A stretch of 64,000 bases of DNA, taken from NCBI RefSeq assembly GCF_000312045.1, contig NZ_HE978634.1, positions 2,559,875 through 2,623,874 of the forward strand. Reading direction: 5' to 3'. The notes under the pieces were generated by a model. It was not told where the DNA came from, searched no databases, and worked only from the letters and a program-made list of their open reading frames with translations. Position numbers and translations under genes: made by a program. The DNA is from Noviherbaspirillum massiliense JC206 (lineage in GTDB: Bacteria; Pseudomonadota; Gammaproteobacteria; Burkholderiales; Burkholderiaceae_D). Positions 48,401-57,801 of this stretch are shown in pieces; position 1 is the first letter of the stretch, and every line of letters starts with the position of its first letter.

Positions 48401-49703
48401 TATCACGCGCAAGCAAGCGCACGAGTTCGTCGGTCTCGGACAGGAAGATATTGTAAAGCGGGAGGCTGATCTCCAGGTCGCCGATCCGCCTTACATTGTC
48501 GTTCGACTTGGTCTCAGGCATGACCATGGTCGGAAACTCGATGACTTCCGCCACGAGGGGAGCTGTTGGCCTTGCAGCTTCGACCGGCGCGACAGGCTGG
48601 GGCTCTGTATCGCTAGCTGGCGTATCGCTGCCGGCCTGATTGAACATGGCCATATCGGCATCGGACAACGAGACTTCCTCCGCCTCCGGGAGAGCGAGGG
48701 GAAGTTCGGCTTCCGCTTCGGAGATCGTCTCCGGCGCAAAAGTCAGGTCAGCCTCTTGCATGAACTGCTGTGCTGCCTCGGGTTTTGGCGCGTCGGTATC
48801 TGTTACTAGTGCGATCTCGGAGAAAGCCGGCGCCGCTGATTCGTCGACAGTATCCTGCGCATCTTCCATCGAAAGACCGAGTTCTGCAGACACTTCGTCG
48901 AACACGAACGGCTCACCTGCCTTCACCCGTTCAGCGGCGCGCACAAGCGCATCCGGAGTACGGTCGGACCTGCCCTGGGTTTTCAAGTCCGCCACCCATG
49001 CGCTCAGCAATTCGGCCGCTTTCTCCAGCAGGGCATAAAGATGGGAATCACCAGGACGGGCATCGGCCAGCCTGACATTCAAGACCTGCTCGATGCCCCA
49101 TGCCGCTTCGCCAAAAGCCACGAGGCCAACCATCCGCCCACTTCCCTTGAGCGTATGGAATGAGCGTCGCAGAGTGGTCAGATGTTCCTGGTTGTGTGGC
49201 TGGCTACGGGATTCGGGCAAAGTCTTGTCGACGCAATCGAGCACTTCTTCCGCTTCAGACAGGAAAATCTCGAGCAGTTCGGCATCAATCGCATCATCGC
49301 TTTCAGGGGTGGCCGAAGGCGAGGCCTGAGCCGGCGCAGGCTGAGCTGGCATGCTTGCGCTGATGATAGGGGCAAGGGTGTCCTGGGAAGGAGTGAAACC
49401 GGCACTCTCGAGGATGTCGATCCCGGCCTGGGCACGGGCCTTGACCTCGGCGTCGTCAACCAGGGCGGCATCCAGCCGAACCTTGTGCAGTGACTCCTTG
49501 AGCTGCTCCTGCAACTGCGGATTATCCGGTTCCGCTGTCAGGGAAATCGCGAGGTCGGCGGACTGTTTCTGAAAATATGCGAGCTCGTCTTCGACCGTTC
49601 CAAGCTGAGGAAGTCCGGCGCCAACTGCGCCGGAACTGGCGCTTGCAGGCGCTGTCGGCGCTTGTCTAGATTGCAGCTGTTCCGCTTCTAGCGGATTTTT
49701 TTT
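45486..49703 (-). CDS. chpA: ChpA/PilL hybrid chemotaxis kinase, C-terminal part (frame-broken from its N-terminal part)
   Basis: About 1,400 residues open in this frame. It holds three histidine-phosphotransfer domains (SFHTLKGSGR, AHSLAGSSA and LHTLKGSARMAG). A CheA dimerisation and ATPase region follows (HLLRNAIVHGIESREARRA, then DDGQGLN and GRGVGMDVVRSEA), then a CheW-like domain and a C-terminal receiver (MVVDDSLTVRR, LVDIEMPRMDG, TSRTAEKH). It is the kinase that signals type IV pilus twitching. The frame has no ATG near its beginning; it stays open up to the A9 run at 49704-49696, where it joins the upstream frame by a -1 shift. Joined, the protein would be about 1,983 residues, normal for ChpA. 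Confidence 0.9.
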   Translation of the reverse strand, partial: KKNPLEAEQLQSRQAPTAPASASSGAVGAGLPQLGTVEDELAYFQKQSADLAISLTAEPDNPQLQEQLKESLHKVRLDAALVDDAEVKARAQAGIDILESAGFTPSQDTLAPIISASMPAQPAPAQASPSATPESDDAIDAELLEIFLSEAEEVLDCVDKTLPESRSQPHNQEHLTTLRRSFHTLKGSGRMVGLVAFGEAAWGIEQVLNVRLADARPGDSHLYALLEKAAELLSAWVADLKTQGRSDRTPDALVRAAERVKAGEPFVFDEVSAELGLSMEDAQDTVDESAAPAFSEIALVTDTDAPKPEAAQQFMQEADLTFAPETISEAEAELPLALPEAEEVSLSDADMAMFNQAGSDTPASDTEPQPVAPVEAARPTAPLVAEVIEFPTMVMPETKSNDNVRRIGDLEISLPLYNIFLSETDELVRLLARDIAEWRHEPERHVNIQAVHAAHSLAGSSATVGFKILHELAHALEMVLQFLARKPVLLTAHEFDLLDQSAERLKLMLQEFASGEMPEHQPEHALHLVRVLQDLDARSMRQASSPSKDLPVTLKPVMETRRPAEPKPHLAVEPKSETGASTQLVSPASADAVMGENATRTEPAVVLKDELDADLLPVFLEEGRDMLPEMGQVLRAWQGQLGDAAAPQSLLRTLHTLKGSARMAGAMTLGQHLHEMETRIESLMRLGTPSAQAVEDLVARYDHALYLYELLQNPHASRETPKASPVEQALPMDAQEVPETREVITVQEPSLAASQSLAVNPAATVPARPAASAVVTAANAPLIRVRADILDRLVNQAGEVSISRSRLETDVGSLRQSLLELTENVNRLRGQLREIEMQAETQITSRMTQTSDREFDPLEFDRFTRLQELTRMMAESVNDVNSVQQNLSRTLDGAAGGLSSQARLTRELQQDLMRVRMVQFASVSERLFRVARQAAKEVDKRVNLDIRGNSVEIDRGVLEKMTGPFEHLLRNAIVHGIESREARRAAGKSEVGELLVEIRQEGNEVVIQFSDDGQGLNIARIRDKAKRVGLLTNDGDMSDEDVKDLIFHPGFSTAEQVTELAGRGVGMDVVRSEAIALGGRVVARSEPGKGAQFTITLPLTLAVTQVVLLSSGGKTYAVPSVLVEQVQQLKVNALTAAYNDGVVVFQGQRVPMHYLAALLGDTAASPMSQMYSPLMILRSGSERVALHVDEIIGNREVVVKNIGPQLARMIGIAGATVLGSGDIVLILNPVPLAQRAAQDNVRAPRLIPSDAPANMGAVAQMSVSSPSTPVSEPVQGLRTQNIVMVVDDSLTVRRVTQRLLSREGYQVVLAKDGVDALEQLQSVTPGVMLVDIEMPRMDGFDLTRNVRSDERTRHIPIIMITSRTAEKHRNYAMELGVNEYLGKPYREDELLKFISEFVNREAQAI

Positions 49704-49704
49704 T
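49681..49704 (-). other. Frame-shift site in chpA: A9 run followed by a hairpin
   Basis: On the coding strand nine A residues (49704-49696) are followed at once by a perfect 5-bp hairpin, TCCGC-TAGAA-GCGGA (49695-49681), whose loop contains the TAG that ends the upstream frame. Reading -1 on the run gives LEKKNPLEAEQL and continues the second frame with no stop. The options are a homopolymer sequencing error, a true indel or phase-variable switch, or programmed ribosomal/transcriptional slippage. Confidence 0.8.
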
Positions 49705-51436
49705 CCAGGAGGTTGGCGCGGAACAGGCCTTCTTTGGCATCGAAGGAGAAGCGATGCTTTGCTCCTTCCGGATGGAATTGCAGCGTTTCAAGGAAAAAAC
49801 TCAAGGCGCCGACGTTCTGCGCTACCTTCTGGAATGCCTCCTGATCCGGAGTGACTTCATTTGCTTCAGCAAAGCCGTGGACAGCGGCACGCGTATGCTG
49901 GACCGTACGCCTGGCATCTTCCTGGTCCAGGATGGCGAGCGCCCCCTCGACTTGGCGCAGTACATCGTCAAGATGCGACAGGGGTTCCCGCTGAGAGGGA
50001 TCCCTGAAATATTCGTCGAGCATTTTTTCAACCTGGCGCAGATTGGACTGCATTTCGCCTGCCAGCGCCGCCATGGTCTGCCGCTCCTGAGCGGCACGCG
50101 ACATATCATCAAGCCATGGCGCCGATTCTGCCGGCTGCTGGCCTGCAACGACGGACAGCAGACGCGCCGTCATCGCGTCAGCACGCTCTGCGAAATCCTC
50201 GGACAAACGGCTGATATCGTTCAGAGAATTTTCGATGAACAAAAGGCCCGTGGCCATCTCGAGGCTGAGTGCATCGCCAGGCTGAGCATGGGCTGCATGC
50301 CGGGCAATGCCGTTGATTTCGCGCAGGAGCTTTGCCAGGGGCTGCGATCCGAGCCTGGATCCAGCCTCGGTCAGGCCATGCATTTCATGCTGAAACGATC
50401 CCGCAGCGCTGGCATCTCCACCTGCAATCCGGTTCCACAAGTTCTTCGCCTGCGACAGCCGTTCCTTGGCGATGGCAAGCGCGTCAACATCGATCTGGCC
50501 ATAGCGCTTCTTTTCGTAGTCAGCCGGTACGGCACCATCGAGTTCATACGCCATGCGGATTTGCCCGGCACGCTCGGAAGGGTTCTTGGCACGTGCAATA
50601 AAGAAAAGCGCGTCACGCAAGAGACGTTCGGCAATGCTGCTGGAGCCCTGGCTCAAGCGCCTGATCTGAAGATTAATGCGGGCAAACAGCTGCTTGACGT
50701 AAACCTCGTTGTGGATCTGCCCTTCTGCCACGACATCGGCAAAACCATGCATCACCCACCAGAAGCCGCGCGCCTGAGGATTTTGCTGTGAATTCTCGAT
50801 TTGCCCGACGATATCCCGCATGACGGCGGCACTGGCCAGCTCGGCCTTGCGGTCAGTGCTTTTCAAGAATGGCAGGAGTGCCCTCTCGAAACGCTGCCGC
50901 AAAGCAGTCAAGTCGCTCGATTGAAGCGGAGCGCCAGCGTCCTGGGAAGAAGTCGGTGTGCGAATCGTAAGATTCGGGAAAAACAGATCCGCAGGATGAA
51001 TGCGTTCAGCGCCTCGCGCTTCCAGCAAGGCACGATAATAGGGGAACAGGCGTACTGGCTGGTGCGGCATACCGGACAACAGCTCTTCCAGATACTCAAC
51101 CAGAGCCTGACATCCCGCGCCAATGGTCTGCACCAGATCCTGGGTGAGCTCGACTTGGCTGGCATCCACCCGGTCCAGCAAATCCTCAACAGTCTCGGTA
51201 ATAATGGCAACGCCGTCGATATCGACGACTTGCAAGGCCCCGTGGGCTTGGTGCAAATAATTCTTGGCGTGACGCAACGCGGTCACTCGCGTCTCGGCGT
51301 CCTGTGCAAGAGCTTCATTCAGAGCATTTTTCGAAAGGTTCAGTGCCTCTCGGACTTCGCCCATCACCCAGGACAGCGGTCCGGCGTCGAAATTATCCCG
51401 AACACCTTGCGGAAAGGTGGAAGAAGGGGTGGTCAT
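49688..51436 (-). CDS. chpA: ChpA/PilL hybrid chemotaxis kinase, N-terminal part
   Basis: A 582-residue open frame with degenerate phosphotransfer-like helical domains (for example LRHAKNYLHQAHGALQVVDI, where the HQAHGAL segment sits at an HPt-like His) and long amphipathic helices, matching the N-terminal part of ChpA/PilL. It ends LLEKKIR-stop in the A9 tract, and the sequence after the stop is open in the -1 frame into the kinase half. It follows pilJ by 101 bases. If no shift occurs, this fragment would be made alone without kinase activity. Confidence 0.85.
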   Translation of the reverse strand: MTTPSSTFPQGVRDNFDAGPLSWVMGEVREALNLSKNALNEALAQDAETRVTALRHAKNYLHQAHGALQVVDIDGVAIITETVEDLLDRVDASQVELTQDLVQTIGAGCQALVEYLEELLSGMPHQPVRLFPYYRALLEARGAERIHPADLFFPNLTIRTPTSSQDAGAPLQSSDLTALRQRFERALLPFLKSTDRKAELASAAVMRDIVGQIENSQQNPQARGFWWVMHGFADVVAEGQIHNEVYVKQLFARINLQIRRLSQGSSSIAERLLRDALFFIARAKNPSERAGQIRMAYELDGAVPADYEKKRYGQIDVDALAIAKERLSQAKNLWNRIAGGDASAAGSFQHEMHGLTEAGSRLGSQPLAKLLREINGIARHAAHAQPGDALSLEMATGLLFIENSLNDISRLSEDFAERADAMTARLLSVVAGQQPAESAPWLDDMSRAAQERQTMAALAGEMQSNLRQVEKMLDEYFRDPSQREPLSHLDDVLRQVEGALAILDQEDARRTVQHTRAAVHGFAEANEVTPDQEAFQKVAQNVGALSFFLETLQFHPEGAKHRFSFDAKEGLFRANLLEKKIR

Positions 51437-51537
51437 GGCTGCCTCGCGGGTTCAAAGGGAGGCGAACCGGAACAAAGGTCCGCCATCACGCATCACTAAG
51501 GGGCTGCACTGCCTATGCATGCCAGCAGTTTGTCGTA

Positions 51538-53799
51538 TCAAGCAACGCGGAAACGGGATACCGAGTTCTTGAGCTCTTCAGCCAATTTCGACAGTTCGCG
51601 AATCGAGTGCGCCGTTTGTTGAGTACCTTCTTGCGTCTGCTCGGTCACCGTCAGAATGCTTTGGATATTTTTCGCTACGCCGTTGGCTGACGTCGCCTGT
51701 TGTTCCGTAGCGGACGAAATGCTTTGGATCAGCTCTGCAAGACGATTAGACACTCGCTGGATCTCGGACAGTGCTGCACCGGCCGCATCAGACAGCTTGG
51801 CACCTTCCACCACACCCTGGGTAGATTTTTCCATCGCCGCGACGGCGTCGTGCGTATCGGTCTGAATCGTACGCACCAGTGCACCGATCTGCTTGGTTGC
51901 CTCGGCGGAGCGTTCCGCCAGTCGCTGCACCTCTTCTGCAACCACCGAGAATCCGCGGCCTGCTTCCCCGGCGGAAGCTGCCTGAATGGCCGCATTCAAT
52001 GCCAGCACGTTGGTCTGCTCGGTAATGTCAGAAATCAGTTCGGTGATTTCGCCAATCTCCTGGGAAGATTCACCGAGGCGCTTGATTCGCTTCGAGGTTT
52101 CCTGGATGTGCTCGCGAATCTCGTTCATGCCCTTGATCGCGTCTTCCACAGCCTTGTAACCCTGCTCCGCTGCACTCACCGACTGACGTGCAACCTCGGC
52201 CGATTCACTTGCAGACCGGGAGACGTCAGTAATCTGGGTGGCCATTTGCAGTACCGCCTGGCCAGTTTCCTGAATTTCGCGCGACTGCTTCTGGGACGCG
52301 ACCAGCAGTTCCGTTGCGATGTTTTGGGCTTGGTTGGATGCGGACGTAACTTGTTCTGCAGTGCTGGTAACGCGACCGACCAGGCCACGCAATTCTTCGA
52401 TGGTGTAGTTCACCGAGTCGGCGATCGCGCCCGTGATGTCTTCCGAAACCGTAGCTTCAACGGTCAAGTCGCCGTCCGCGACTTCCTGCAATTCGTTCAT
52501 CAGGCGCAGAATTGCGGCCTGGTTCTGGTCGTTCGCGCGCTTCGCCTCTTCCTCTTTCTGAATAGCGAGGAGACGCTGCTCGTCAGCCTGCTGGCGCCGC
52601 AAGTCCGCTTCCCGGGTGCGGTTGCGGCTGTCCTGCAGCAGCACCAGCGCAATGCCAACCGCCGTGATCAACGCGACCAGAGCGCAAGCCCACATCAGGT
52701 AAAAGGACCAGTGCAGCGAGTCTTCCTGCGAACGATATGCCTGCTGCAACGAAGTCAGATGCTGTTTCAGCGCTTCATTTTCCGCAAAGATCAGTTGTTC
52801 GGATTGTTTCGCAGCGATGAAGTTTTGCAGGTTGCCAAGAATCGAGCCGACGTGCTTCTGATAGTCCGCAAACACTTTATGCAGCTCAGTCAGCCTTTCA
52901 CGGGTGTCTGCATCGGTGGTCGCCGTCAAGCGCAGCACTTCACTGCCGTTCAGGAAGCCCTCGACGATGTCACGGAAGGTGTTGGTGTCTTTACCCAGCA
53001 AGAACGCCGTTTCGGGGTTCACGCCTTCGGTGGTCAGAAACTCGTTTGCACTGCGACCAAGACGCTGGGTCAGCATCACGAGCTGACCTGCAGCCGACAA
53101 TTCGCGTGCGGATGCGCCGCTCTGCATCTTCAGCGTTGAAATCTGCTCAGTCAGCTCAAGCAGAATGGGAGACAGCGCATTCAGGTTCTGCAGCGTCGTG
53201 CCAAAACCCGTCAATTCCTTTTTCAGCTTGAGGATGGTGTCGGCTGCCTTGTCGGAGTTCGCCCACACCTTCTGGGTATCCTTCAGCATTGCTGCCATTT
53301 GAGGCGTTGGCGGAGCAATGTCACGGCCCTGATATTGACCGCCTTTCGTAAGAACGTTCAAGGCGAAATTGAAGTCCTTGCGGCTTTCTTCCAGCTGCTT
53401 GAATGCCTCGGGGTTACCCTGAATCGCGTTCGGCGCTGCTTTACCGATACGCTGGGAGTGCATCAGCGCATTACCGGCGATCTGTGTTTGGGTGGAAGAC
53501 AGCGTGGAATGGTTAGAGTTAAGCCACACCGCACCTGCCGCAAGCAACAGGGAACCTGCCATCACGGTCAGCAGGAGGCGCACCTGCTTCTGCAATGACA
53601 AACGACCGATCAATGGCAAGCGGATATCGCCCGTTTTTTCCAGCGCACCGCCGATGAAGGTTGCGTTCAGGCTGTTATCCGGCTCACCCGAGGAAGCCAC
53701 GCCGGAAGCTGTGTCGGGCACGACATCAGGCGCAAGACCCGCTTCTCCGGCAAGCCCCCCCTTATTGCCCTTGGCAAAGAACGGTAGTTTGAACGCCAT
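51538..53799 (-). CDS. pilJ: Type IV pilus methyl-accepting chemotaxis protein
   Basis: A 753-residue transducer. TM1 is at about 72-94 ([20 protein letters not shown]). A periplasmic PilJ-type region of about 280 residues follows, then TM2 near 370-390 ([19 protein letters not shown]), a HAMP-like linker and the signalling hairpin with tip [19 protein letters not shown]. It senses surface contact or ligands and controls the ChpA kinase. The long cytosolic N-terminal lead of about 70 residues is common in betaproteobacterial PilJ. Part of pilG-pilH-pilI-pilJ-chpA. Confidence 0.94.
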   Translation of the reverse strand: MAFKLPFFAKGNKGGLAGEAGLAPDVVPDTASGVASSGEPDNSLNATFIGGALEKTGDIRLPLIGRLSLQKQVRLLLTVMAGSLLLAAGAVWLNSNHSTLSSTQTQIAGNALMHSQRIGKAAPNAIQGNPEAFKQLEESRKDFNFALNVLTKGGQYQGRDIAPPTPQMAAMLKDTQKVWANSDKAADTILKLKKELTGFGTTLQNLNALSPILLELTEQISTLKMQSGASARELSAAGQLVMLTQRLGRSANEFLTTEGVNPETAFLLGKDTNTFRDIVEGFLNGSEVLRLTATTDADTRERLTELHKVFADYQKHVGSILGNLQNFIAAKQSEQLIFAENEALKQHLTSLQQAYRSQEDSLHWSFYLMWACALVALITAVGIALVLLQDSRNRTREADLRRQQADEQRLLAIQKEEEAKRANDQNQAAILRLMNELQEVADGDLTVEATVSEDITGAIADSVNYTIEELRGLVGRVTSTAEQVTSASNQAQNIATELLVASQKQSREIQETGQAVLQMATQITDVSRSASESAEVARQSVSAAEQGYKAVEDAIKGMNEIREHIQETSKRIKRLGESSQEIGEITELISDITEQTNVLALNAAIQAASAGEAGRGFSVVAEEVQRLAERSAEATKQIGALVRTIQTDTHDAVAAMEKSTQGVVEGAKLSDAAGAALSEIQRVSNRLAELIQSISSATEQQATSANGVAKNIQSILTVTEQTQEGTQQTAHSIRELSKLAEELKNSVSRFRVA

Positions 53800-53856
53800 T
53801 ACTGAATCTCCTAATTCTAATTACTGTTGTTTGACCGGCTCATGCGTCCTGGCGGC

Positions 53857-54420
53857 TCATAAACCAACGTGCAAAAATTGCGGGTCTTGCACAATCAAAG
53901 AAAGATTAAGTTCCGTCCAGACCTGAGAATCTCGATCAAGATATCGCCGAGGGGACCAGGACGAGGCAGGCTCACTTCCGAGATCCTGAAGCTGCATCTC
54001 GCTGATATTCCGCAGCCCCATTACTCGAGTGACCAACAAAGCACTGTTGAAAGACAAGGCGGGGGAGAAGGCGATGATCCGGCTTTCCTTATCCACCGGA
54101 GTAGGTGCCAGGCCTTGAAACCGGGCGAAATCGATCACACTGATCAAGTTCCCGCGGATATTGGTAAGCCCGAGAAACCAGTCTTTTGTCAAAGGCACCT
54201 TGGTTATGGCGCCAACGGAGATGATTTCGCCCGCCTCCTGAAGATTCAGCAGCCAGCGTGCTTGGCCGATCATTACACCGAGCTGGCTGACATGGTCCTG
54301 CGAACCGGCGCGGACGGCCTGCATGCGCTCGACCAGTTGCGCCTGAAATTCGCGCAAGCGAGTGCGGCGCCCGCTCCCGTCAGGCGCTCTTAAGCCGATA
54401 TCCGATTCAAGCTGGCTCAT
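53857..54420 (-). CDS. pilI: CheW-like adaptor of the Pil-Chp system
   Basis: A 187-residue CheW-domain protein linking PilJ to ChpA. The visible core is WFLGLTNIRGNLISVIDFARF, the usual beta-strand signature. An N-terminal helix (REFQAQLVERMQAV) precedes it. It lies 9 bases from pilH and 57 bases before pilJ in the leftward operon. Confidence 0.92.
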   Translation of the reverse strand: MSQLESDIGLRAPDGSGRRTRLREFQAQLVERMQAVRAGSQDHVSQLGVMIGQARWLLNLQEAGEIISVGAITKVPLTKDWFLGLTNIRGNLISVIDFARFQGLAPTPVDKESRIIAFSPALSFNSALLVTRVMGLRNISEMQLQDLGSEPASSWSPRRYLDRDSQVWTELNLSLIVQDPQFLHVGL

Positions 54421-54429
54421 GACCAGACT

Positions 54430-54795
54430 TTATCCGAGCGCAGCGATTTTCGACAGCAACTCCTGGGGATCAACTGGCTTCACGATATAGTCGCGAGCGC
54501 CTTGACGCATTCCCCAGATACGGTCGGTTTCCTGGCCCTTGCTGGTGCAAATAATAATCGGCACATCCTGGGTTTCCGGATCGCGGGAAATAGCCCGCGT
54601 AATCTGGAACCCATTCTGACCCGGCATCACCACATCCATCAATATGAGTTGTGGCTTGTCCGCCTTCACCTTGACCAGTGCCTCTTCGCCGTTTTCAGCT
54701 GTGGACACGGAGAATCCATTCTTGACAAGAATGTCAGTCAGGAAGTAACGCTCGGTTGGAGAATCATCCACTACCAGAATTTTTTGTATTGCCAT
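54430..54795 (-). CDS. pilH: Twitching-motility response regulator
   Basis: A 121-residue single-domain receiver. The acidic pocket is VVDDSPTERYFL, the phospho-acceptor Asp is in LILMDVVMPGQNGF, the Thr/Ser switch in IICTSKGQETD and the Lys in DYIVKPVDP. In Pseudomonas PilH opposes PilG and controls PilT-driven retraction; the same role is inferred. It has its own short gap of 21 bases after pilG. Confidence 0.94.
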   Translation of the reverse strand: MAIQKILVVDDSPTERYFLTDILVKNGFSVSTAENGEEALVKVKADKPQLILMDVVMPGQNGFQITRAISRDPETQDVPIIICTSKGQETDRIWGMRQGARDYIVKPVDPQELLSKIAALG

Positions 54796-54816
54796 GGCAA
54801 ACCTTTACATCAAAAA

Positions 54817-55218
54817 TTATTTGGAAAGTACTTGAGCGGTATGCTCACGCACGGTCTTGAGCAGACTATCCTTGGTGAATGGCTTGGTGAGATATGCATC
54901 GGAACCAACCATTGCGCCGCGCGCCCTGTCGAACAGGCCGTCCTTCGAGGAAAGCATGATGACGGGCGTCGAATGAAATTTCGCGCTCTTTTTAATAAGC
55001 GCGCAGGTCTGATAACCATCGAGGCGCGGCATCAGGATGTCGCAAAAAATCAGCGCTGGATTATGGTCATTCATCTTGGCAAGAGCATCAAATCCATCAT
55101 CTGCAAGGACGATCTGATACCCAGCCTGACCCAGAAAAATTTCTGCGGATCGACGAATCGTGCTGCTGTCGTCAATCACCATGATCTTGATACCAGCGTT
55201 TTCTGGTGATGTTGTCAT
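54817..55218 (-). CDS. pilG: Twitching-motility response regulator
   Basis: A 133-residue receiver protein with IMVIDDSSTIRRSAEIFL, the phospho-acceptor Asp in ALIFCDILMPRLDGYQ, MLSSKDG and TKPFTKDSL. In Pseudomonas PilG promotes pilus extension through PilB and cAMP. The ATG at 55218 is chosen. It heads the leftward pil-chp operon, with a plausible sigma-70 promoter about 25-55 bases upstream. Confidence 0.93.
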   Translation of the reverse strand: MTTSPENAGIKIMVIDDSSTIRRSAEIFLGQAGYQIVLADDGFDALAKMNDHNPALIFCDILMPRLDGYQTCALIKKSAKFHSTPVIMLSSKDGLFDRARGAMVGSDAYLTKPFTKDSLLKTVREHTAQVLSK

Positions 55219-55244
55219 AACGTATTCTCGCTGAGCTTCCAAGC

Positions 55245-55274
55245 AATATACGGTTGAACTGTAACAAAAAGCAA
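55245..55274 (-). promoter_or_regulatory. Possible sigma-70 promoter of the pil-chp operon
   Basis: On the minus strand TTGCTT (55274-55269) and TATATT (55250-55245) are separated by 18 bases, placing the start about 20 bases before the pilG ATG. The -10 box matches at five of six positions; the -35 box is weaker. Assigned by eye only. Confidence 0.35.
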
Positions 55275-55366
55275 GATGCTTTAGAACAACCCTTTACTGG
55301 AAGCCGGCGATTATCGTGGTTTTTATGCGAAATTAACGGAATTGCAACCAACGAGATCGCGACAGT

Positions 55367-55561
55367 TCAGATCGCCACCATTTCGAAATCTTCCTTGCGT
55401 GCGCCGCATTCAGGGCAAGTCCAATTCATCGGCACATCGGCCCAGCGCGTCCCCGGCGCGATGCCTTCTTCGGGCAACCCAGCCGCTTCATCGTAGACCC
55501 ATCCACAAATCAGGCACATCCAGGTCTTAAACTCTTCCTTTGGTGTTTCGTTGTTACTCAC
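55367..55561 (-). CDS. Rubredoxin
   Basis: A 64-residue one-iron electron carrier. The iron is bound by two CxxC pairs: MCLICGWVYDEAAG and WTCPECGARKEDFE. It starts with GTG. It lies next to and divergent from thiD by 57 bases, and upstream of pilG on the same strand with about 150 bases between. In these bacteria a rubredoxin gene commonly stands beside thiD-hemL, so its link to pilG is probably only positional. Confidence 0.95.
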   Translation of the reverse strand: MSNNETPKEEFKTWMCLICGWVYDEAAGLPEEGIAPGTRWADVPMNWTCPECGARKEDFEMVAI

Positions 55562-55618
55562 AGTCGCCTACCCTTCGATAAAGTAAAATGCAAAGTTGGA
55601 TATCTTAATCTACCGATC

Positions 55619-56452
55619 GTGCAAAACCAAAATTCCCCGCTCATCATGACCTTCGGTGCAGCCGATCCGATTGCTGCGACCGGCATTCAAGGCGATCTTG
55701 CATCGTTCGCGGCGATGGGTTGTCATGGTTTGTCTGTTATCACCTCCATCCTCATTGGCGACACCACCCGCATCGAAGATGTCCAGGTGATCGATGCTGA
55801 CTGGGTCGCCGATCAGGCACGGGTAGTACTGGAGGACATGCCGGTTGCCGCCTTCAAGGTGGGCGCAATCGGCAGTATCGAAAATGTGTCGGTGATAGCC
55901 GAGATCATTTCCGACTATCCGGACGCTCCCCTCATTCTTGACCCCTTTCTGTCCGCCATGCCGGACCAAGGGCCGGAGGGAGAAGACATGCTGATAGCAA
56001 TACGGGAATTGCTGATTCCACAAACAACCCTTTTCGTCACCTCTGCAGTGGAAATGACGCGATTTGCCGAGACTTGGCGCGAGCCGTCGACAGGAGATCT
56101 GATTGCAACCGACGCAATGCGTCTGGTCGATATGGATTGTGAATATGTTCTCGTCACCGGCACGCCGGGCGATGCCCATGAAGTCGGCAACATACTGTTT
56201 GACGAGTCCGGCCCCATCCGGCAGGATACCTGGCAGCGCCTCCCAGGCTCCTTCAGTGGCGCGGGCAGCACACTCTCGGCAGCAATCGCGGCCATGCTTG
56301 CCAGCGGCGTAGATGTGCCTACAGCCGTTTACGAGGCACAGGAGTTTACGCATGCGGCCTTGGCAAACGCGCACCGTATCGGCATGGGCAAACTTACACC
56401 GAATCGCTACTTCTGGGCAGACGGTCCAGAGGCCGGCCCTGCCAACAATTAA
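55619..56452 (+). CDS. thiD: Hydroxymethylpyrimidine/phosphomethylpyrimidine kinase-like protein
   Basis: A 277-residue ribokinase-fold protein of the ThiD family, which phosphorylates the pyrimidine moiety in thiamine synthesis. [19 protein letters not shown] aligns with the N-terminal substrate motif and ILDPFLS with the usual DPV region. It is a divergent member: the GTGC anion-hole Cys of classical ThiD is Ser217 here ([13 protein letters not shown]), and the usual TPN.PE segment reads VTSAVEM. GTG start at 55619, with an alternative ATG at 55646. It is followed closely by hemL. Annotation as ThiD is by fold and neighbourhood; activity is less certain. Confidence 0.8.
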   Translation: MQNQNSPLIMTFGAADPIAATGIQGDLASFAAMGCHGLSVITSILIGDTTRIEDVQVIDADWVADQARVVLEDMPVAAFKVGAIGSIENVSVIAEIISDYPDAPLILDPFLSAMPDQGPEGEDMLIAIRELLIPQTTLFVTSAVEMTRFAETWREPSTGDLIATDAMRLVDMDCEYVLVTGTPGDAHEVGNILFDESGPIRQDTWQRLPGSFSGAGSTLSAAIAAMLASGVDVPTAVYEAQEFTHAALANAHRIGMGKLTPNRYFWADGPEAGPANN

Positions 56453-56469
56453 TCTTGACTGCATTCCAT

Positions 56470-57753
<1,284 letters not shown>

Positions 57754-57759
57754 TTGACC

Positions 57760-57794
57760 CGGCCTTCCTGTTGATGAGTATTGGAGGAAGGCCG
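57760..57794. terminator. Hairpin between convergent hemL and corA
   Basis: A perfect 10-bp inverted repeat, CGGCCTTCCT (57760-57769) and AGGAAGGCCG (57785-57794), with a 15-base loop. It stands between two convergent genes and probably works as a bidirectional terminator, though a T-run is missing on both sides. Confidence 0.65.
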
Positions 57795-57801
57795 CACTCT
57801 C

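Noticed and set aside
51700-53139. 479-codon rightward frame opposite pilJ
   Set aside because: Antisense shadow; pilJ is complete with transmembrane and signalling regions.
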